Of a DNA stretch of 64,000 bases, positions 14,801 to 22,131 are shown one piece after another. Under the pieces are notes generated by a model. The model did no database searches. It was not told where the DNA came from and saw nothing but the letters and a program-made list of their open reading frames with translations. Position 1 is the stretch's first letter, and each line of letters opens with the position of its first letter. Source of the DNA: Antedon mediterranea (taxonomy: Eukaryota > Echinodermata > Crinoidea > Comatulida > Antedonidae); contig NC_092670.1 of assembly GCF_964355755.1 (NCBI RefSeq), positions 34,647,795-34,711,794 on the forward strand, read 5' to 3'. A program made the position numbers and the translations under genes.

Positions 14801-17800
14801 TGTCATATCACTACCATATTTAAGCATATCACTACCATATTTGGACACATCACATTTTTTTGTCAAGCTTTATATAATGTAATGTAATTATTGTTCATTA
14901 TACTTCCTTTGTTAAGAGGGTTAAACTTGACAAGAGTATTTTTTTTTTATTTCCACTTTATATGTTTATGTTATCTGTTTGTGTGAAAGTGAGTTCTCCC
15001 TTAATTTATTAAATAAATATTGCTTTTCTTTCCTAATTTATTTAGAACTACAAAGTTGGTTGCATGGAGACTTCGGGATATTCTGGACGAATTGAATGTG
15101 ATGTTGGCAATCCAATGCCAGAAAATTACAAGGTAATGAACCAACTGTTGCACATATTTTAAGCTCTGCTTATACTATCTAGTTTGACAAAAAAAATATG
15201 ATGTGCCCAAATATGGTAGTTACATGCCTAAATATGGTAGAGATATGCCCAAATATGGTAGAGATATGACATCATCATGTCCATATATTAGCACATCACA
15301 TTTTGTCACATAAAGTTAGATAGTGTAGACAGAGCTTAAAAGCTTGGTCCACAAATCGCCGATTATCAGACCATGATGTCAAGATTAATGTAAATAATTA
15401 TGAATTAGAGAGAGTTAATACATTTAAATGTCTTGGTGTAGTTATTGATGACCAGTTAACCTGGCATGACCATGTGAAATCTGTATCCAAGAAGGTATTT
15501 GCAACTCTTTCCATCCTTAAACGTGTTAAACCTTTTATTAATCAGTCAACTTTAAATCAACTTTATCTTTCTCTTGTTCAACCGCATTTTGAAAAGTAAC
15601 TTTAAGGCATTACTGTAGTTTAAGTTTTATTGTGTTACGGTTATTTTTATATTTTAGTTTAAAATGTACTATTGTACCCAGGGCCCCAAGGGAGACCAGT
15701 CTTTTTGACTGATTGGGCCACCCTGGTTAAATATTGTTAATAAATAAATCAATCAATCAATACTTGTACACATATTGTTTTGAAATAAGGTCAAGTTCAA
15801 TATTGAATATCGAAACGTGGCAGGCTATATGGCGCTTGACCTTTGACAAGATTGCCTAAAATTTATAATTTAAATCTACGATACTTAGTATTGTATATTC
15901 AGGAATAGCCACTCCATAGTCTCTTTGCTTTTCTTCCTTATATCTTATTCTTATTAACTCAAAATTATTTTTACTAACAAACATTACTATTTGTATGCCT
16001 AGTGTGTAAACATTATTGACATAATTTCTTCATGTCGTACAACTACTTGTAACATTTTTTCTCAACTTTCTATCATCTAAAAGTCGTAGTTAGTCATGCC
16101 TCGGGTCACATTCTATGGTCACCGTACAGGTAGGCTACTACATTAGTACTTCTATGAATGGATGACTAGCCGGTGACAATAACGCTAGTTGGTCATACCC
16201 AGTACCGTTTTGATTTTACGATCATTCGGGAAACCACCTCACGAAGATCAAATTCCTAACGTACCATACTTACAGATAGAAGAATCTTAAATCTACTTTT
16301 TCTTTGTAAACGAATGAATTCTGTATTTTTTGCCGGTGATTTTGCTTCTTTTTATGTCCGTACCTTTGAGGAGTTGGATAGCCGAGTGGTTAGGACACTT
16401 GACTGTCATACAGATAGACCCGGGTTCAATTCCCGACAACTCCCAGTCCACTCAGCTGTAAATGAGTACCTGGTTGAAAATACTAGGGAGAAAAAAGGCG
16501 GCGTGGAAAGGAACTGACCACCCTACCAAATAATGCCGAGGCTTAGTACAATGAGCTCCTAACAGCTCATTCCCCTACGTTCAGAGAACGCGGGACTCAC
16601 CTTTACTTTTGAATAGACTGATTCTTATTTTTGGGTTTCAATGCAGGCACGGATTTAGACACCCCAGCCATCTTTTTAAAAATTAAATAATGACCATTTT
16701 TAATTTTCTGCAACCCGACTGATTTTTTTTTATCATTTATTTTTCCGCTATATAATAGAAACATAATATAAATTTTCATTTTTTTATTTGTAGCTTGATT
16801 TTGATTTTGTGCTTAGGCCTACAAGCGAAGAAATGATAGGAAAGTATAATACCATGACAATTGAAATGCATGTTACCAGGTAAGTTGAAATTGATGACAT
16901 GGTTAATTAAATACATTCACATATATTGGATCAAGTATTTTGTGAGTGACTCTGAACACAAATATATTGAAAACCATGTATAAAGCTCTGTCTACACTAT
17001 CAAAGTTTATGTGAGAAAAAAATTTGATGTGCCCATATATGGACATGATGATGTCATACCACTACCAGATTTGGCACATCACACTTTTTGTCAAACTAGT
17101 TTGATAGTGTAGACAGAGCTTTATAGTATAATTCATATGAGACCATGCCAACATTGTTCTAATGAAGTTACTGCAGTAAATACTTTTTTTAGTCTGTTCT
17201 AGTTTGTTTAGTCTTTAAACTATGTTTTTTTTTAGTAATCATACACACTGTTTATTGCAGTGTCTACACCTCATAAACTTCTATTTAAAAAAAACTAAAA
17301 TCATAATTATTGAAGTATAAAATATTTCTGACATGACCCTAAACAAATACAAATAATATTTTGTTGGCTCTTCACTTGTCTCGATTACACGTTTTAACAG
17401 CATAACATTTTGTTTGTTACTATAGTTCAAACGCAGAGCCTGAAGGAACTGTGTTCAACAACGTTGTTAATGTTACAGTGCCTGTTGCTCTACAGTTCAG
17501 CCTGAGTCTGAAAGGGTGAGTGAACACAGTATTCTAATTCACATGGGGTACACTATGATAATAATGTTCCTAGTTTCTACTTTACACACAAAATTGATTA
17601 ATAAAATATCCTTTAAGAGCTCGCCAGAACAGTATTTATAGGAGCTCGAGTGAAAAAAGCATCTGTCTATCCTATCCTGCCAAAATAAGAAGAAAAAAGA
17701 TGTTGTAGGTCATAGTATAAACAAAGTATTTGTGTGCACTTTAAAAGATCTAGTACATCTTTCAAAAGGAGTATGGGGTTACCCTGGTGTGCTATATTAA

Positions 17801-20000
17801 ACGTAGTCACTGTCTTGGACAGACAAGAGAGTGCCACTGACATGACCCTTAAGCTTGGTTTCCACTAGGACGCAACGAAAGGACGCAAGTGCAACATAAG
17901 TGAGGGATTATGCAAAATCTTGCTTGTTATTTGTCAACTGGCTTGCGTTGCGTCCTAATGAGAACGAAGCTTTAGAGGAGAAGCATGTACTTGCCTTTTT
18001 TTAGAATAGTATAAGAGACATTTCCAAATAATTTGTTTTAGTTAATTCAAGATTTTGGTGTAATTACTAAGGATTTTGCTTCAAATATTTTACTTGTTTT
18101 TATAAATGCAAATGCATAGCGCAAACAACCTCAACAAGCTTAAATTATTTACATTTTTCAGTGTATCAAAGCCAAGTCAATTAAAGTTAAGTGAAGACTT
18201 AAAAGTATTGACAGAATACCCAAAAGACACACCTGAAGAGCTTGTTGGCGATGAAGTTGAACATTTCTATGAGGTAAATTATTTTTATCCAGAAAAAGAA
18301 AGAAGAACACAGTAAAGGTGTTTGGCGCAGTGTTTGTCTTCTCTTCGTGGAATCGGAAGTTTGAGTCCAATTCATGTCGCATTACTTGTGTCCTTCACAC
18401 CTGTTCTTGCACGGTTCCGGTCCAGTGTCAGAAAATCAAATCGAACATCAATGTTTCATTTTCACGACACTCCAATCGATATGCACATAGTCGCGTGGAA
18501 ACAGAACATTGACATTCGATTTGATTTGCCGGTGCCGGATCGGAACCATGTTGGAACAGGTGTGAAAGACCATTTAGGCAAGAAACTTTACTTAATGTCT
18601 GTCTCTCTACCCAGGTGTAAATACATGTTTGATCCAACGATTTGAGTAATAATGTAAAGCGAATAGCTTTGTGCATTAAGAGCTATATAAAATTGACATG
18701 TTAAAGATGAAAATAATCAAAGAATCGACTAATTTAATAGTGTACCATTCTCAGTGAAGTTCATGTACCATAAAACCCTTTAAAGCTGTCATGTTACATT
18801 CCACAATAACCTATTATCTTTATTACCTTATAGATCCGTAACACTAATGAGAGTTCTTTTGGGAAAACTGAACTTGTCATTTTGTTCCCAACCAAGAACC
18901 AAGATGATGAACATCTACTCTATCTGACATCCATCAGCAGTGATGGGGATCCTTGTACTGTTGAAGGAGGCAAAGAGAATGAATTAAGTTTAAAGGTAAA
19001 ACTCCTGTCTTCACTAAAAAAAAGTGTGATGTCATTACAAGGGAGAGGGGCGCTGTTTACCATACCATAGAGACAAACAATGCTGGCATGGGTTTGAGAG
19101 ACGACTCACCCCTAGTTCTGCTGGTCGAACTGTCTTCTCGGAAAGGGGACTATAAACTGTAGGTCCAGTGTATATAGTTAAAAAACCCAGTTCATCATTC
19201 GAGACTGTCAAGAAAGGAGTTACCCTGGTGAACTTGTTCTTGAACAGGCTACTTGAGGACCGGCCAAATATGGCCGATTGGTGAGCTGAGTAGCCTCTGG
19301 GGACAAGTTGCCCTCTGTATGTGCAGCAGATGTTTGGCTGTGACTGACGTTCCTGGACAACATGGCAGTTAAACATTATGTAACATTTATGTATGAACGG
19401 CTCAGTTTAAGGGATTGACCTTTTTGTGTGACAACATGCATATACATTGTGTAAAGTCAGAAAGGTGTTGTACAAACACAGCCTTAGTCTATTGATAAAG
19501 CTATAGGAAATCTTTATGATATATTCAACACCACACTCATATTAACAAAATAGTACTTTTTAAACAATTTCTCAGCTGAAAAACGACGAGAAAGATCAAG
19601 AACGTGGAGAAGAGAGATTAGCCCGACAGGCAGATGAACCAGTTGTGGAGGATATCATGTTCAGTTGCGACAATATGAAATGCGTTAAAATCACATGCAC
19701 ATTCAGTTCAATCAGTGGTATAAGTTCAACAACGACTGGATCCAATAAGGCGAAAATCAGCATTAAGTCTCGTCTATGGGCTGCAACATTTGTTGATGTA
19801 AGTTTATTTTGGATTTATTAATAATGAGTATACTCAATCAACAGGTTATTAAGGCATGACAAGTATGTGAGCTTTGATCTGATTAAAAGTACTGACAAGT
19901 ATTATCCATACTGGAGTATACAAATGAGACAGTGAGAGAAAAGATCAATGTAACTTTGAGTTATTGGGAGGGAATCTAGATATTAAACTATATTTATTAT

Positions 20001-20039
<39 letters not shown>

Positions 20040-22131
20040 GTGCATCAGCTGTTTGTTAGTAATGGTTTATTATCTTTCAAAGAAAACATCAAAAAATCTA
20101 TTTAAGGTTTCTCACTAAGAGTCAACCACTCAAATAATATCCTGGTTATGTGCATTCTGAGGAATGCCTTTTACAGCTCATCATTGAACGCAAACTGGAT
20201 TTTTACTCCGAGAGATTTAATGTACACCTATTACCAGTTTGTGGTCCATGGGCTTTTGTATTATTATGGTATTGTTTTATTATGTAATAATGTATTATAT
20301 ATAAAAAGAGCTTTGTATCTGTAATTCTGTATATGTACATTTGTTTACGAAATAAAGAATTTATTATTATTATTATGTATATTAAAAGCTCCTTAATCTA
20401 CTGCATTAGAAGTCAACATCTTAATATGTGAATTTAAGTAATAATAATAAAATCTTGATTTCTGCAACGGATAAAACTTGTTCACCAGAAAGGTGTTTTT
20501 CCACGAGGCCGTATAACATTGTAACAATTTTCTTTTCTTTTCTCTCTAGTACACAACATCAGTTGATTTAATATCAACTGCTAATGTAACTGTTAAAGAC
20601 AGTTCATATGCTATTGCAAAGAGTGACGATTACATAAATTTACAACAAATGACTCAGGTTAGTGTACCTTACTTACTATGGTTCTTTGTTGGCTGTGGTA
20701 ATGTTGGTTGTGGTAATATTAGCTTTGGTAATCCTGGTTTAGACAATGTTGTGAGGTATTTAAAGTTTTGTTACAGCTAGTGGATGTGGTTGTGATAATT
20801 GAGGTTGTGATGGGTATGTGATGATGGTTGCAGTAATGTTGGCTGTGGTAATGTTGGCTATGGTAATGTTGGTTGCGGTAATGTTGGCTGTGGTAATGTT
20901 GGCTGTGGTAATGTTGGCTGTGGTAATGTTGGCTGTGGTAATGTTGGCTGTGGTAATGTTGGCTGTGGTAATGTTGGCTGTGGTAATGTTGGCTGTGGTA
21001 ATGTTAGTTGTGGTAATGTTGGCTGTGGTAATGTTGGCTGTGGTAATGTTGGCTGTGGTAATGTTGGCTGTGGTAATGTTGGCTGTGGTAATGTTGGCTG
21101 TGGTAATGTTGGCTGTGGTAATGTTGGTTGTGGTAATGTTGGCTGTGGTAATGTTGGCTGTGGTAATGTTGGCTGTGGTAATGTTGGCTGTGGTAATGTT
21201 GGCTGTGGTAATGTTGGCTGTGGTAATGTTAGTTGTGGTAATGTTAGTTGTGGTAATGTTGGCTGTGGTAATGTTGGCTGCGGTAATTTTGGTTGTGGTA
21301 ATGTTGGCTATGGTAATGTTGGATTTCCTTATACAGTAATTGATATCATTTGATTAACAATTATCAATTAATTATTCAAATTGAATGCTGGCACTGTAGG
21401 CTACTACTGATCTGGTCGGTCAATGTGATCGTGATGATTGAGTTTGTAATAATGTTGAGAGTCTTAAATAATTTGTATCCTTACAGGTGAAAACGACAGC
21501 GAACCCAGTTCAATATCTCATAAAGTCCGACGGACCGGTATGGTGGATATACGTGCTTGCGATTGCAGGTGGCCTCTTACTGTTAACGCTACTCACTCTC
21601 TTACTATGGAAGGTAAAGCAATTGTATAAAAATGAGTATTTAATCTATCTTTTTTAGACAACAAACAAATCCTTGGTGGTCCCATTGAATTATCAAAACA
21701 TTTTTATACACCAACACAACAAAAGATGATACATATTTTTAAAAGTTATTGGTTGGTGGTTTACATTTTTATTTACATACTATTTACAATGAATACAAAA
21801 AAAGCGTTTAACCAATAAATCTAATGAGATCTTGCGAACTTGCTATTAAATACGTGAATAGAATTATAAACAAAAGGATTGTCGGCAATGTTTCGTGTTG
21901 TGATTTAGAGTGATCAGTCTACCAGTTTGGCTAAGCCCAAAGAATATATTTAGAGGGTGATCGGGATACTGACGAATATTATTTACAGTTTTTAGGATGT
22001 CCCTTTCATTAAAATGGTCTTTCAAATGTTTACTATGGTTTAATTTAACGACCTTTTTTTCTTTTTAATTTCAGTGTGGGTTCTTTAAAAGGAAAAAGTA
22101 CCAAAGTGTTAGCCAAGGTGAAAAACTTTAA
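2739..22131 (+). CDS. Integrin alpha subunit, non-I-domain type, 3' 21 exons (5' partial)
   Basis: Adhesion receptor alpha chain that pairs with a beta subunit at the cell surface. The 21 exons join in frame to 754 residues plus stop; the usual length is about 1000-1100, so roughly the first 250-300 residues lie off the left edge. Residue numbers count from the first visible codon. Order: end of blade 4, then FG-GAP blades with Ca-binding loops at about 33-41, 99-107 and 164-172; the link SRPIV into the thigh domain at about 187; thigh and calf domains to about 700; a transmembrane helix at about 713-735; and a tail beginning CGFFKR at 737. A minimal furin site RLAR sits at 598-601, where alpha-V-type chains are cleaved. 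Thigh and calf motifs (RRALF-like KRALF, CDVGNPM, HFYEIRN) resemble the alpha-V/5/8 group, while WKCGFFKR is like the laminin group, so the subfamily is left open. Whether an I domain exists upstream cannot be seen; the calf cleavage site argues against one. Confidence 0.94.
2988..3045. repeat. Retroelement-end fragment (matches 35310-35365)
   Basis: CCACAGCATTGTCATTTTTT and CAGT.ATTTGCCTTTGGAT recur almost unchanged at 35310-35365, next to a hammerhead-like motif there. Here only the short end is left. Confidence 0.6.
3302..3404 (+). CDS. Integrin alpha exon 2 (FG-GAP blade)
   Basis: Begins GFEDLVISAPLYV, completing the calcium loop split by the intron, and ends VYVYYQNAY in phase 0 before GTATGT. 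The SAPLY/VYVYYQ pattern is the standard second half of an integrin blade. Confidence 0.93.
4230..4332 (+). CDS. Integrin alpha exon 3 (FG-GAP blade)
   Basis: Encodes ARFGFSLAAVGDTNLDGFND with a calcium loop (residues 99-107), ending in phase 1 at G/GTAAAT. A MITE starts 27 nt beyond this donor. Confidence 0.93.
4360..4630 (+). mobile_element. MITE family A copy 2
   Basis: Both terminal repeats (TAAGCTCTGTCTACACTATC and its diverged complement) enclose the minisatellite in complementary orientation, with about seven units. Lies 27 nt inside the intron after integrin exon 3. Confidence 0.85.
5155..5276 (+). mobile_element. MITE family A copy 3
   Basis: Short copy: left terminus, about one internal unit, the palindromic centre (ACATCGTGTTCATATATGGG) and a right arm ending GATAGTGTATTA. 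Confidence 0.8.
5514..5611 (+). CDS. Integrin alpha exon 4 (FG-GAP blade)
   Basis: Encodes DLAVGAPYDGETGAGLVYIY and the linker to the next blade; ends CAG/GTAATT in phase 0. VGAPY and VYIYSG are conserved blade positions. Confidence 0.94.
5752..5953 (+). mobile_element. MITE family A copy 4
   Basis: TAAAGCTCTACACCATCAAA at the left, about four 21-bp units, diverged right end AGAGCTTTA. TA flanks on both sides. Confidence 0.8.
6021..6171 (+). mobile_element. MITE family B copy 1
   Basis: Terminal inverted repeats TAAAGCTTGGTTCCCACTTG and the complement of TAAAGCTTAGTTTCCACTAG, TA flanks, with GC-richer arms containing AGTGCAAC-type sequence. Confidence 0.8.
6263..6359 (+). CDS. Integrin alpha exon 5 (last FG-GAP blade)
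   Basis: Encodes TFGYSLSGGMDMDDNNYP and ends in phase 1; the next exon supplies the final Asp of the metal loop (residues 164-172). Confidence 0.94.
6862..6907 (+). CDS. Integrin alpha exon 6 (46 nt)
   Basis: Very short exon encoding DVLVGSAYSDAAVLLR, the closing strand of the propeller; ends in phase 2 at CG/GTAATT. It is bounded by a good TTCCAG acceptor and is required for frame. Confidence 0.92.
6985..7400 (+). mobile_element. LINE 3' end remnant
   Basis: A short open stretch reads YSGTKLWNEIPDELRLL then KKEMKTYYLFV and stop, the usual C-terminus of CR1/Jockey-type ORF2. It is followed by a 3' UTR (GGGGCTGAACTTGATTAGTT) and an A-rich end. Upstream, LYVPKYRTTF is in another frame, so the copy is broken. 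Subfamily uncertain. Confidence 0.7.
7524..7605 (-). mobile_element. 5S-SINE tail fragment
   Basis: On this strand it reads CAAACCTGTTAGTGGCGGTA and a (AATAA)n tail, the same 3' end as the complete 5S-derived SINE at 12443-12796. Confidence 0.75.
7870..8035. repeat. Arm of foldback family C
   Basis: CGTTTTCACGACGCTCCACG and CGGAACAGGTGTGAAAGACA match the arms of the hairpin at 18390-18572, but the outer left arm is absent here. Confidence 0.6.
8390..8827 (-). mobile_element. Penelope-like retroelement 3' remnant with hammerhead core
   Basis: An 84-codon open frame (8573-8827) ends FKLKVKEALHITWSKPSLNK, the pattern at the end of GIY-YIG endonuclease domains in Penelope-like retroelements. 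Downstream on the same strand, 8466-8440 gives CTGATGA, a 5-bp stem (GAGAA/TTCTC) and GAAAC, the conserved core of a hammerhead ribozyme, which these elements are known to carry in their terminal repeats. The RT part is missing. Confidence 0.65.
8440..8466 (-). ncRNA. Hammerhead ribozyme-like core
   Basis: Reads CTGATGA-T-GAGAA-TAGT-TTCTC-GAAAC on the minus strand: all conserved core bases and a perfect stem II. Stem III may be ACATGTC/GACATTT with a very small loop. Whether it can cleave is not established. Confidence 0.6.
8890..9110. repeat. Dispersed repeat D copy 1
   Basis: Shares ATCGTCTATCGACTAAA, GTTCTATGGTTACCACCAGG, TCTATGAATGGATG and CCCAGTACCATTTTGATTAC with 11525 and 16025. Ends 36 nt before integrin exon 7. 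No coding capacity seen. Confidence 0.75.
9146..9250 (+). CDS. Integrin alpha exon 7 (propeller-thigh link)
   Basis: Starts SRPIVKLSKVL, the conserved RxRPV-type junction from propeller to thigh, and ends NLNVVG in phase 2. Contains a likely N-glycosylation site, NTT. Confidence 0.92.
9348..9475 (+). mobile_element. MITE family A copy 5 (left end lost)
   Basis: Starts within the left arm (GACACAAAAAAA), with one or two diverged units and a right end TTTGATAATGTAGACAGAAC. Confidence 0.75.
9603..9658 (+). CDS. Integrin alpha exon 8 (thigh)
   Basis: Encodes FDVTACFEYKGKFVPGQI with the conserved thigh cysteine context CFEY; ends in phase 1 before GTAAGT. Confidence 0.92.
9962..10361. mobile_element. 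TIR element E, degenerate copy
   Basis: Begins GATGTATTGTCCCCTGAA and ends TATACATCTTTAA. The body (TTTGACCAAAATTTGGA, ACCTGAAAAAACTGTAATTT) matches 29598-29890. Confidence 0.65.
10430..10581 (+). CDS. Integrin alpha exon 9 (thigh)
   Basis: Encodes SIDYTLKLDAS, KRALFVISG and a CWRHSAYIK stretch; the Cys would pair within the thigh domain. Ends in phase 0 at AAA/GTATGT. Confidence 0.92.
11187..11315 (+). CDS. Integrin alpha exon 10 (thigh)
   Basis: Encodes NEIRDKISSMTITTEYQLVE and APILSIYSRDP, matching the family pattern in which RDKLxPI is followed by a long beta strand and PIL. Phase 0 at both ends. Confidence 0.92.
11525..11725. repeat. Dispersed repeat D copy 2
   Basis: Same order of blocks (AAACATCGTATCTC, CATTCTACCTACTAGATAAG, TATGAATGGATGTTCTG, CCCAATGCCGTTTTTATTTT) as the copy at 8890. 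Confidence 0.75.
11988..12086 (+). mobile_element. MITE family A copy 6 (short form)
   Basis: About 99 bp: both terminal repeats with almost no internal minisatellite. Ends 78 nt upstream of integrin exon 11. Confidence 0.8.
12165..12229 (+). CDS. Integrin alpha exon 11 (thigh/calf, Cys pair)
   Basis: Encodes NNCPNNVCIPDLELKAVS. The CxxxxVCxPDL disulfide loop before calf-1 is diagnostic of integrin alpha. Ends in phase 2 at TC/GTAAGT. Confidence 0.93.
12443..12560 (+). pseudogene. 5S rRNA-like head
   Basis: TACGGCTTTACCACGTTGAA, GTTAAGCGACGTTGGGCCTG and CTTGGATGGGAGACCATCTG follow the 5S rRNA sequence to GGGTGCTGTA, with scattered changes. It drives SINE transcription rather than making ribosomal RNA. 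Confidence 0.85.
12443..12796 (+). mobile_element. 5S rRNA-derived SINE (SINE3-like), full length
   Basis: The head is a 5S rRNA copy with its internal promoter; then an unrelated body (GTCCTGGCTTTGTTTGTATC), a tail CAAACCTGTTGGTGGCGGTA and a (AATAAA)n end. The flanking 8-bp direct repeat AATATACG (12440-12447 and 12789-12796) is the target-site duplication. Only two or three bases of overlap make the exact 5' base uncertain. Confidence 0.9.
13053..13605. mobile_element. TIR element E with 18-bp perfect inverted repeats, TTAA ends
   Basis: TTAAAGATGTATTGTCCC at the left and its exact complement at the right, with 553 bp between the outer ends. TTAA ends fit piggyBac-type target sites. No open frame, so it is non-autonomous. 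AT-rich 80 bp after the right end resemble the end of the copy at 9962. Confidence 0.85.
14083..14230 (+). CDS. Integrin alpha exon 12 (calf-1)
   Basis: Encodes KIVVGDSDDVVLNVKINNKG and AYQSTLVVFLPDGLEYSRI, the first strands of calf-1. Phase 0 end before GTAAGT. Confidence 0.92.
14262..14555 (-). mobile_element. tRNA-derived SINE F, copy 1 (diverged)
   Basis: Shares CCCCTACTCATCTCGAAAGA, TGTACTAGGCTCTTTAAAGT, TGTACACTGGACCTACGGTT and GAACCATGGAGCGAGTGAG with 57060-57352. The tRNA-like head (box B GGGTTCGAGTCTCACTC) is on the minus strand. Confidence 0.75.
14562..14650 (+). repeat. tRNA-like SINE head
   Basis: GTGGCTTTGTGGGTGATGAT (box-A-like) and TCCTGGGTTCAATTCC (box B) at tRNA spacing, followed by unrelated sequence. 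A second, more diverged relative is at 33298-33370. Confidence 0.5.
14755..14873 (-). mobile_element. MITE family A copy 7
   Basis: Core hairpin with units in the complementary direction; the outer terminal repeats are eroded to TTTATGTGACAAAA and TTGTCAAGCTTTA. Confidence 0.75.
15046..15132 (+). CDS. Integrin alpha exon 13 (calf-1)
   Basis: Encodes GCMETSG and RIECDVGNPM; the CDxGNPM box is conserved in calf-1. A MITE begins 26 nt after the donor. Confidence 0.93.
15159..15339 (+). mobile_element. MITE family A copy 8
   Basis: Flanked by TTAA on both sides (TTAAGCTCTG... CAGAGCTTAA), with about three units. Lies 26 nt inside the intron after integrin exon 13. Confidence 0.85.
15340..15770 (+). 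mobile_element. LINE reverse-transcriptase 3' fragment with 3' UTR
   Basis: A continuous reading frame (about 15385-15597) gives ERVNTFKCLGVVIDDQLTWH and KRVKPFINQSTLNQLYLSLV, the end of a non-LTR RT domain. It then switches to a 3' UTR ending GGGAGACCAGTCTTTTTGAC, CCACCCTGGTTAAATATTG and (AATC)n. The part between is deleted. The 3' UTR resembles the tail of SINE F. Confidence 0.8.
16025..16255. repeat. Dispersed repeat D copy 3
   Basis: Shares TCTATGGTCACCGTACAGGT, TCTATGAATGGATG and CCCAGTACCGTTTTGATTTT with the two other copies; all three lie in integrin introns. Confidence 0.75.
16371..16620 (+). mobile_element. tRNA-derived SINE G
   Basis: A tRNA head at 16373-16442 has a perfect 7-bp acceptor stem (GGAGTTG/CAACTCC), box A TAGCCGAGTGGTTAGGACAC and box B GGGTTCAATTCCC. 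It is followed by a 180-bp body (GAGTACCTGGTTGAAAATAC, GAACGCGGGACTCACCTTTA). The body and the single copy rule out a simple tRNA gene. Confidence 0.75.
16794..16879 (+). CDS. Integrin alpha exon 14 (calf-1)
   Basis: Encodes LDFDFVLRPTSEEMIG and MTIEMHVTS, the end of calf-1; ends in phase 2 at AG/GTAAGT. Confidence 0.92.
16981..17123 (+). mobile_element. MITE family A copy 9
   Basis: Intact terminal inverted repeats TAAAGCTCTGTCTACACTAT and the complement, almost no minisatellite, TA flanks. Confidence 0.88.
17426..17515 (+). CDS. Integrin alpha exon 15 (calf-1/calf-2)
   Basis: Encodes SNAEPEGTVFNNVVNVTVPV and ALQFSLSLKG. NVT is a potential glycosylation site. Ends in phase 2 at GG/GTGAGT. 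Confidence 0.92.
17735..17850 (+). repeat. SINE F fragment, reverse orientation
   Basis: GTGCACTTTAAAAGATCTAG, GTACATCTTTCAAAAGG and GGGTTACCCTGGTGTGCTAT are diverged SINE F blocks next to MITE B copy 2. Confidence 0.55.
17849..17973 (+). mobile_element. MITE family B copy 2
   Basis: AAGCTTGGTTTCCACTAGGA CGCAACG at the left, GCGTTGCGTCCTAATGAGAA CGAAGCTT at the right: a 125-bp hairpin. Confidence 0.82.
18162..18273 (+). CDS. Integrin alpha exon 16 (calf-2)
   Basis: Encodes VSKPSQLKLSEDL and EELVGDEVEHFYE. The motif GxxVxHxYE with the next exon's IRN is conserved in alpha-V-like calf-2 domains. Confidence 0.92.
18390..18572. mobile_element. Foldback family C, hairpin
   Basis: Arms GTCCTTCACACCTGTTC... 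GGTTCCGG and CCGGATCGGAACCATG... AACAGGTGTGAAAGACC are inverted; a 20-bp inner pair (GAACATCAATGTTTCATTTT and the complement) continues it. Two overlapping open frames here are artefacts of the palindrome. Confidence 0.8.
18834..18995 (+). CDS. Integrin alpha exon 17 (calf-2)
   Basis: Encodes IRNTNESSFGKTELVILFPT and LLYLTSISSDGDPCTVEGG. The Ser-Phe-Gly/Ser pattern and the single Cys match calf-2. Phase 0 at both ends. Confidence 0.93.
19090..19270 (+). repeat. SINE F fragment, plus orientation, diverged
   Basis: GTCGAACTGTCTTCTCGG, TATAAACTGTAGGTCCAGTG and GGAGTTACCCTGGTGAAC follow the SINE F body in reverse order. It lies in the intron after integrin exon 17. Confidence 0.5.
19576..19797 (+). 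CDS. Integrin alpha exon 18 (calf-2 with cleavage site)
   Basis: Contains EERLARQADEPV, where RLAR (598-601 of the visible chain) fits the furin RxxR rule, followed by FSCDNMKCVKITCTF and SIKSRLWAATFVD. The family is known to be cut here into disulfide-linked heavy and light chains; the cut in this protein is inferred. Confidence 0.93.
20008..20037. repeat. Poly(A) tract
   Basis: About 30 consecutive A. The downstream 20340-20375 AATAAAGAATTTATTATTAT could be the 3' end of an unrecognised retroelement. Confidence 0.9.
20550..20657 (+). CDS. Integrin alpha exon 19 (calf-2 end)
   Basis: Encodes YTTSVDLISTANVTVKDSSY, the last calf-2 strand, with an NVT glycosylation site. Phase 0 end at CAG/GTTAGT. 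A 15-bp minisatellite fills the following intron. Confidence 0.92.
20686..21325 (+). repeat. 15-bp minisatellite, about 33 near-perfect units plus diverged flank
   Basis: GTAATGTTGGCTGTG repeats from about 20820 to 21320, with single-base variants, and more loosely upstream to 20686. Because 15 is divisible by 3 all frames stay open, which produces a hydrophobic VMLAV repeat frame that is not a gene. It sits in the last-but-one intron of the integrin gene. Confidence 0.95.
21487..21612 (+). CDS. Integrin alpha exon 20 (transmembrane)
   Basis: Encodes GPVWWIYVLAIAGG followed by a Leu-rich run to LLLWK: the single membrane-spanning helix (residues 713-735). Confidence 0.95.
22075..22131 (+). 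CDS. Integrin alpha exon 21 (cytoplasmic tail, stop)
   Basis: Encodes CGFFKRKKYQSVSQGEKL then TAA. GFFKR is the invariant membrane-proximal clasp to the beta subunit. The tail is short (18 residues here), basic then polar, without a PDZ-type end. Confidence 0.96.
   Translation, partial: CGFFKRKKYQSVSQGEKL

Noticed and set aside
16373-16442. Functional tRNA gene
   Set aside because: It has good stems, but the anticodon arm pairs poorly and a 180-bp SINE body follows it.
18318-18676. Three overlapping frames of 64-107 codons on both strands
   Set aside because: They overlie foldback family C; palindromic sequence opens frames on both strands.
20818-21339. 173-codon hydrophobic frame
   Set aside because: Made entirely by the 15-bp minisatellite, inside an integrin intron.
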